Assembly (NCBI GenBank): GCA_003993805.1
Contig: RSEF01000031.1
Coordinates: forward strand, 17,615,842-17,679,841
DNA length: 64,000 nt
From: Himantopus leucocephalus
Taxonomy: Eukaryota; Chordata; Aves; Charadriiformes; Recurvirostridae
Reading direction: 5' to 3'
A model generated the notes under the pieces. It saw nothing but the letters and a program-made list of their open reading frames with translations, was not told the origin of the DNA and did not search any database. The translations under genes were made by a program, and so were the position numbers. Positions 62,981-64,000 of the stretch are shown piece by piece (positions within the stretch are counted from its first letter, which is position 1; each line of letters opens with the position of its first letter).

Positions 62981-64000
62981 GCTTCTGTTATTGAAGAGTT
63001 GTGTGTAATTGAAAGAACATTTGAATGAGAGTCTTCTTTTTAATTCTTTAACAATGTTGCAGGTGCTATATAAAGCCTGCAGTATTTTTAGAACTTAATT
63101 TAGGATTGTGCTGTCACTTTTGTGTATATATATATCATGTTATAAACTTGGCAGCACAAACAGCACATTAAAGCCTTGTGTAAAGGTCAGGTATATTGAA
63201 TTTGATACTATTTAAACTTGCATTTTATCCACAAAATGTTAAGAATAAATGTTGTAGCATGAAGTATGCAGTATTATTACTTAGTGTCTGCTGAATAGTT
63301 TCACAGGGACAACAATAGACATGGGTGGAAATAAATAAGTTCCAGTTACTGCTGAGGCAAATGATGCCTCCCTAGAGCTTCAAAACTTTAAAGTATACTT
63401 CCTTAAATTTTCTGGTTTTAGAATCACTTCGTGCAGTAACAATGTAGGGGAAAAAAAAGTAGGTTTGTAATATCAGTACTCACTGAGGAACGTGAAACAC
63501 AACTGTTGCTAATGCTGTGTTGAACTTGTCACCTTTGAAAGCAAAAGGCTTTGAATTAATGTGTGCCTCTTCTCACACATTCAGTGTACCTGATTTGCTT
63601 GTTGTGCCATAGTGGTCACAAAAGTCTCTGAAAACAGAAACTAATTGGGACCAAGCAATTTAGTGGATAAAAGTTTAATAATCAATTCAGATACCTGGCA
63701 ATTGGTTATGAAGTTACTCTTCATAGTTTTGAATTAACATAAATATGTATTTTTAATACTGTATTTCAGGATGATTATTACCTGCAGATGATGGTGAAAA
63801 CTATTTAAAAAACCCCCTCAACTTTCTAAAATGTCACCAGAAAAAGTATTAAAACATCTCAGAAAAACATGCTGGCTTCTCTTAAAAGCTAAGGTTTTTC
63901 TACCCTTTTGAGTATATCTTAGAGATATCTTATGAATCTTTGTCTTCTGAAATTTTCATTGAACCATTTCTTACTGCTGAATTGATTTCTTCCCCCCCAC

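Larger units (their letters stand above)
57267..64000 (+). other. PLPP1: PLPP1 intron 3 (incomplete)
   Basis: The sequence after the exon 3 donor runs to the window edge without an exon bearing the SGHS or SRxxxxxHxxxD motifs, so motifs C2 and C3, the last membrane segments and the C-terminal tail are downstream. The intron is AT- and T-rich. It holds a heat-shock-type motif cluster (60418-60452), a T-run with an N (62787-62807) and an A/C-rich tract (62880-62980). A short TATA-type repeat is at about 63126-63134. Confidence 0.8.

Noticed and set aside
1..64000. CRISPR arrays, rRNA, tRNA or prokaryotic operons
   Set aside because: No regularly spaced repeats, no rRNA- or tRNA-like conserved boxes and no operon-like gene packing. 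The splice sites and intron sizes are those of a vertebrate nuclear genome.
57267..64000. Search for PLPP1 exon 4 (SGHSS motif) before the window end
   Set aside because: I found no frame with SGHS or SRxxxxxHxxxD next to a valid acceptor, so the exon must be downstream.

Overview
This window looks like amniote nuclear DNA, most probably from a bird. It is AT-rich and gene-poor, with large introns, GT-AG splice sites, a CpG-island promoter and very few interspersed repeats. I see no mammalian Alu, B1 or L1 signatures. The recognisable transposon remains are old amniote CR1/L3-clade LINE pieces. The species cannot be fixed from the sequence alone.

The only gene I can firmly identify is PLPP1 (phospholipid phosphatase 1, formerly PPAP2A/LPP1) on the + strand, and only its 5' part lies here. 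Positions 1 to about 22.6 kb are 5' flanking or intergenic DNA with old repeat relics, a GAAA-type purine tract and no convincing exon. A CpG island at about 22.7-24.4 kb carries the promoter (GC boxes, two identical CCAAT decamers, a CTCF-like site) and coding exon 1 (23478-23535). Two versions of exon 2 follow: 2a at 40755-40909 and 2b at 53342-53493. Exon 3 (56986-57266) encodes the first catalytic motif, KX6RP. The window ends in the next intron, so the exons for the other two catalytic motifs, the last membrane segments and the 3' UTR lie beyond 64000.

Exons 2a and 2b are homologous alternatives. Each joins exon 1 (phase 1) to exon 3 (phase 0) and keeps the frame, whereas including both or neither gives an early stop. 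They therefore encode two protein isoforms that differ at the end of membrane segment 1, the first extracellular loop and the start of membrane segment 2.

Other notable signals are a 53-base segment copied about 0.9 kb away and flanked by a 16-base direct duplication just upstream of exon 2a, a perfect three-unit heat-shock element in intron 3, CR1-like reverse-transcriptase remnants in the intron between 2a and 2b, and five single Ns at homopolymers that mark assembly weak points.
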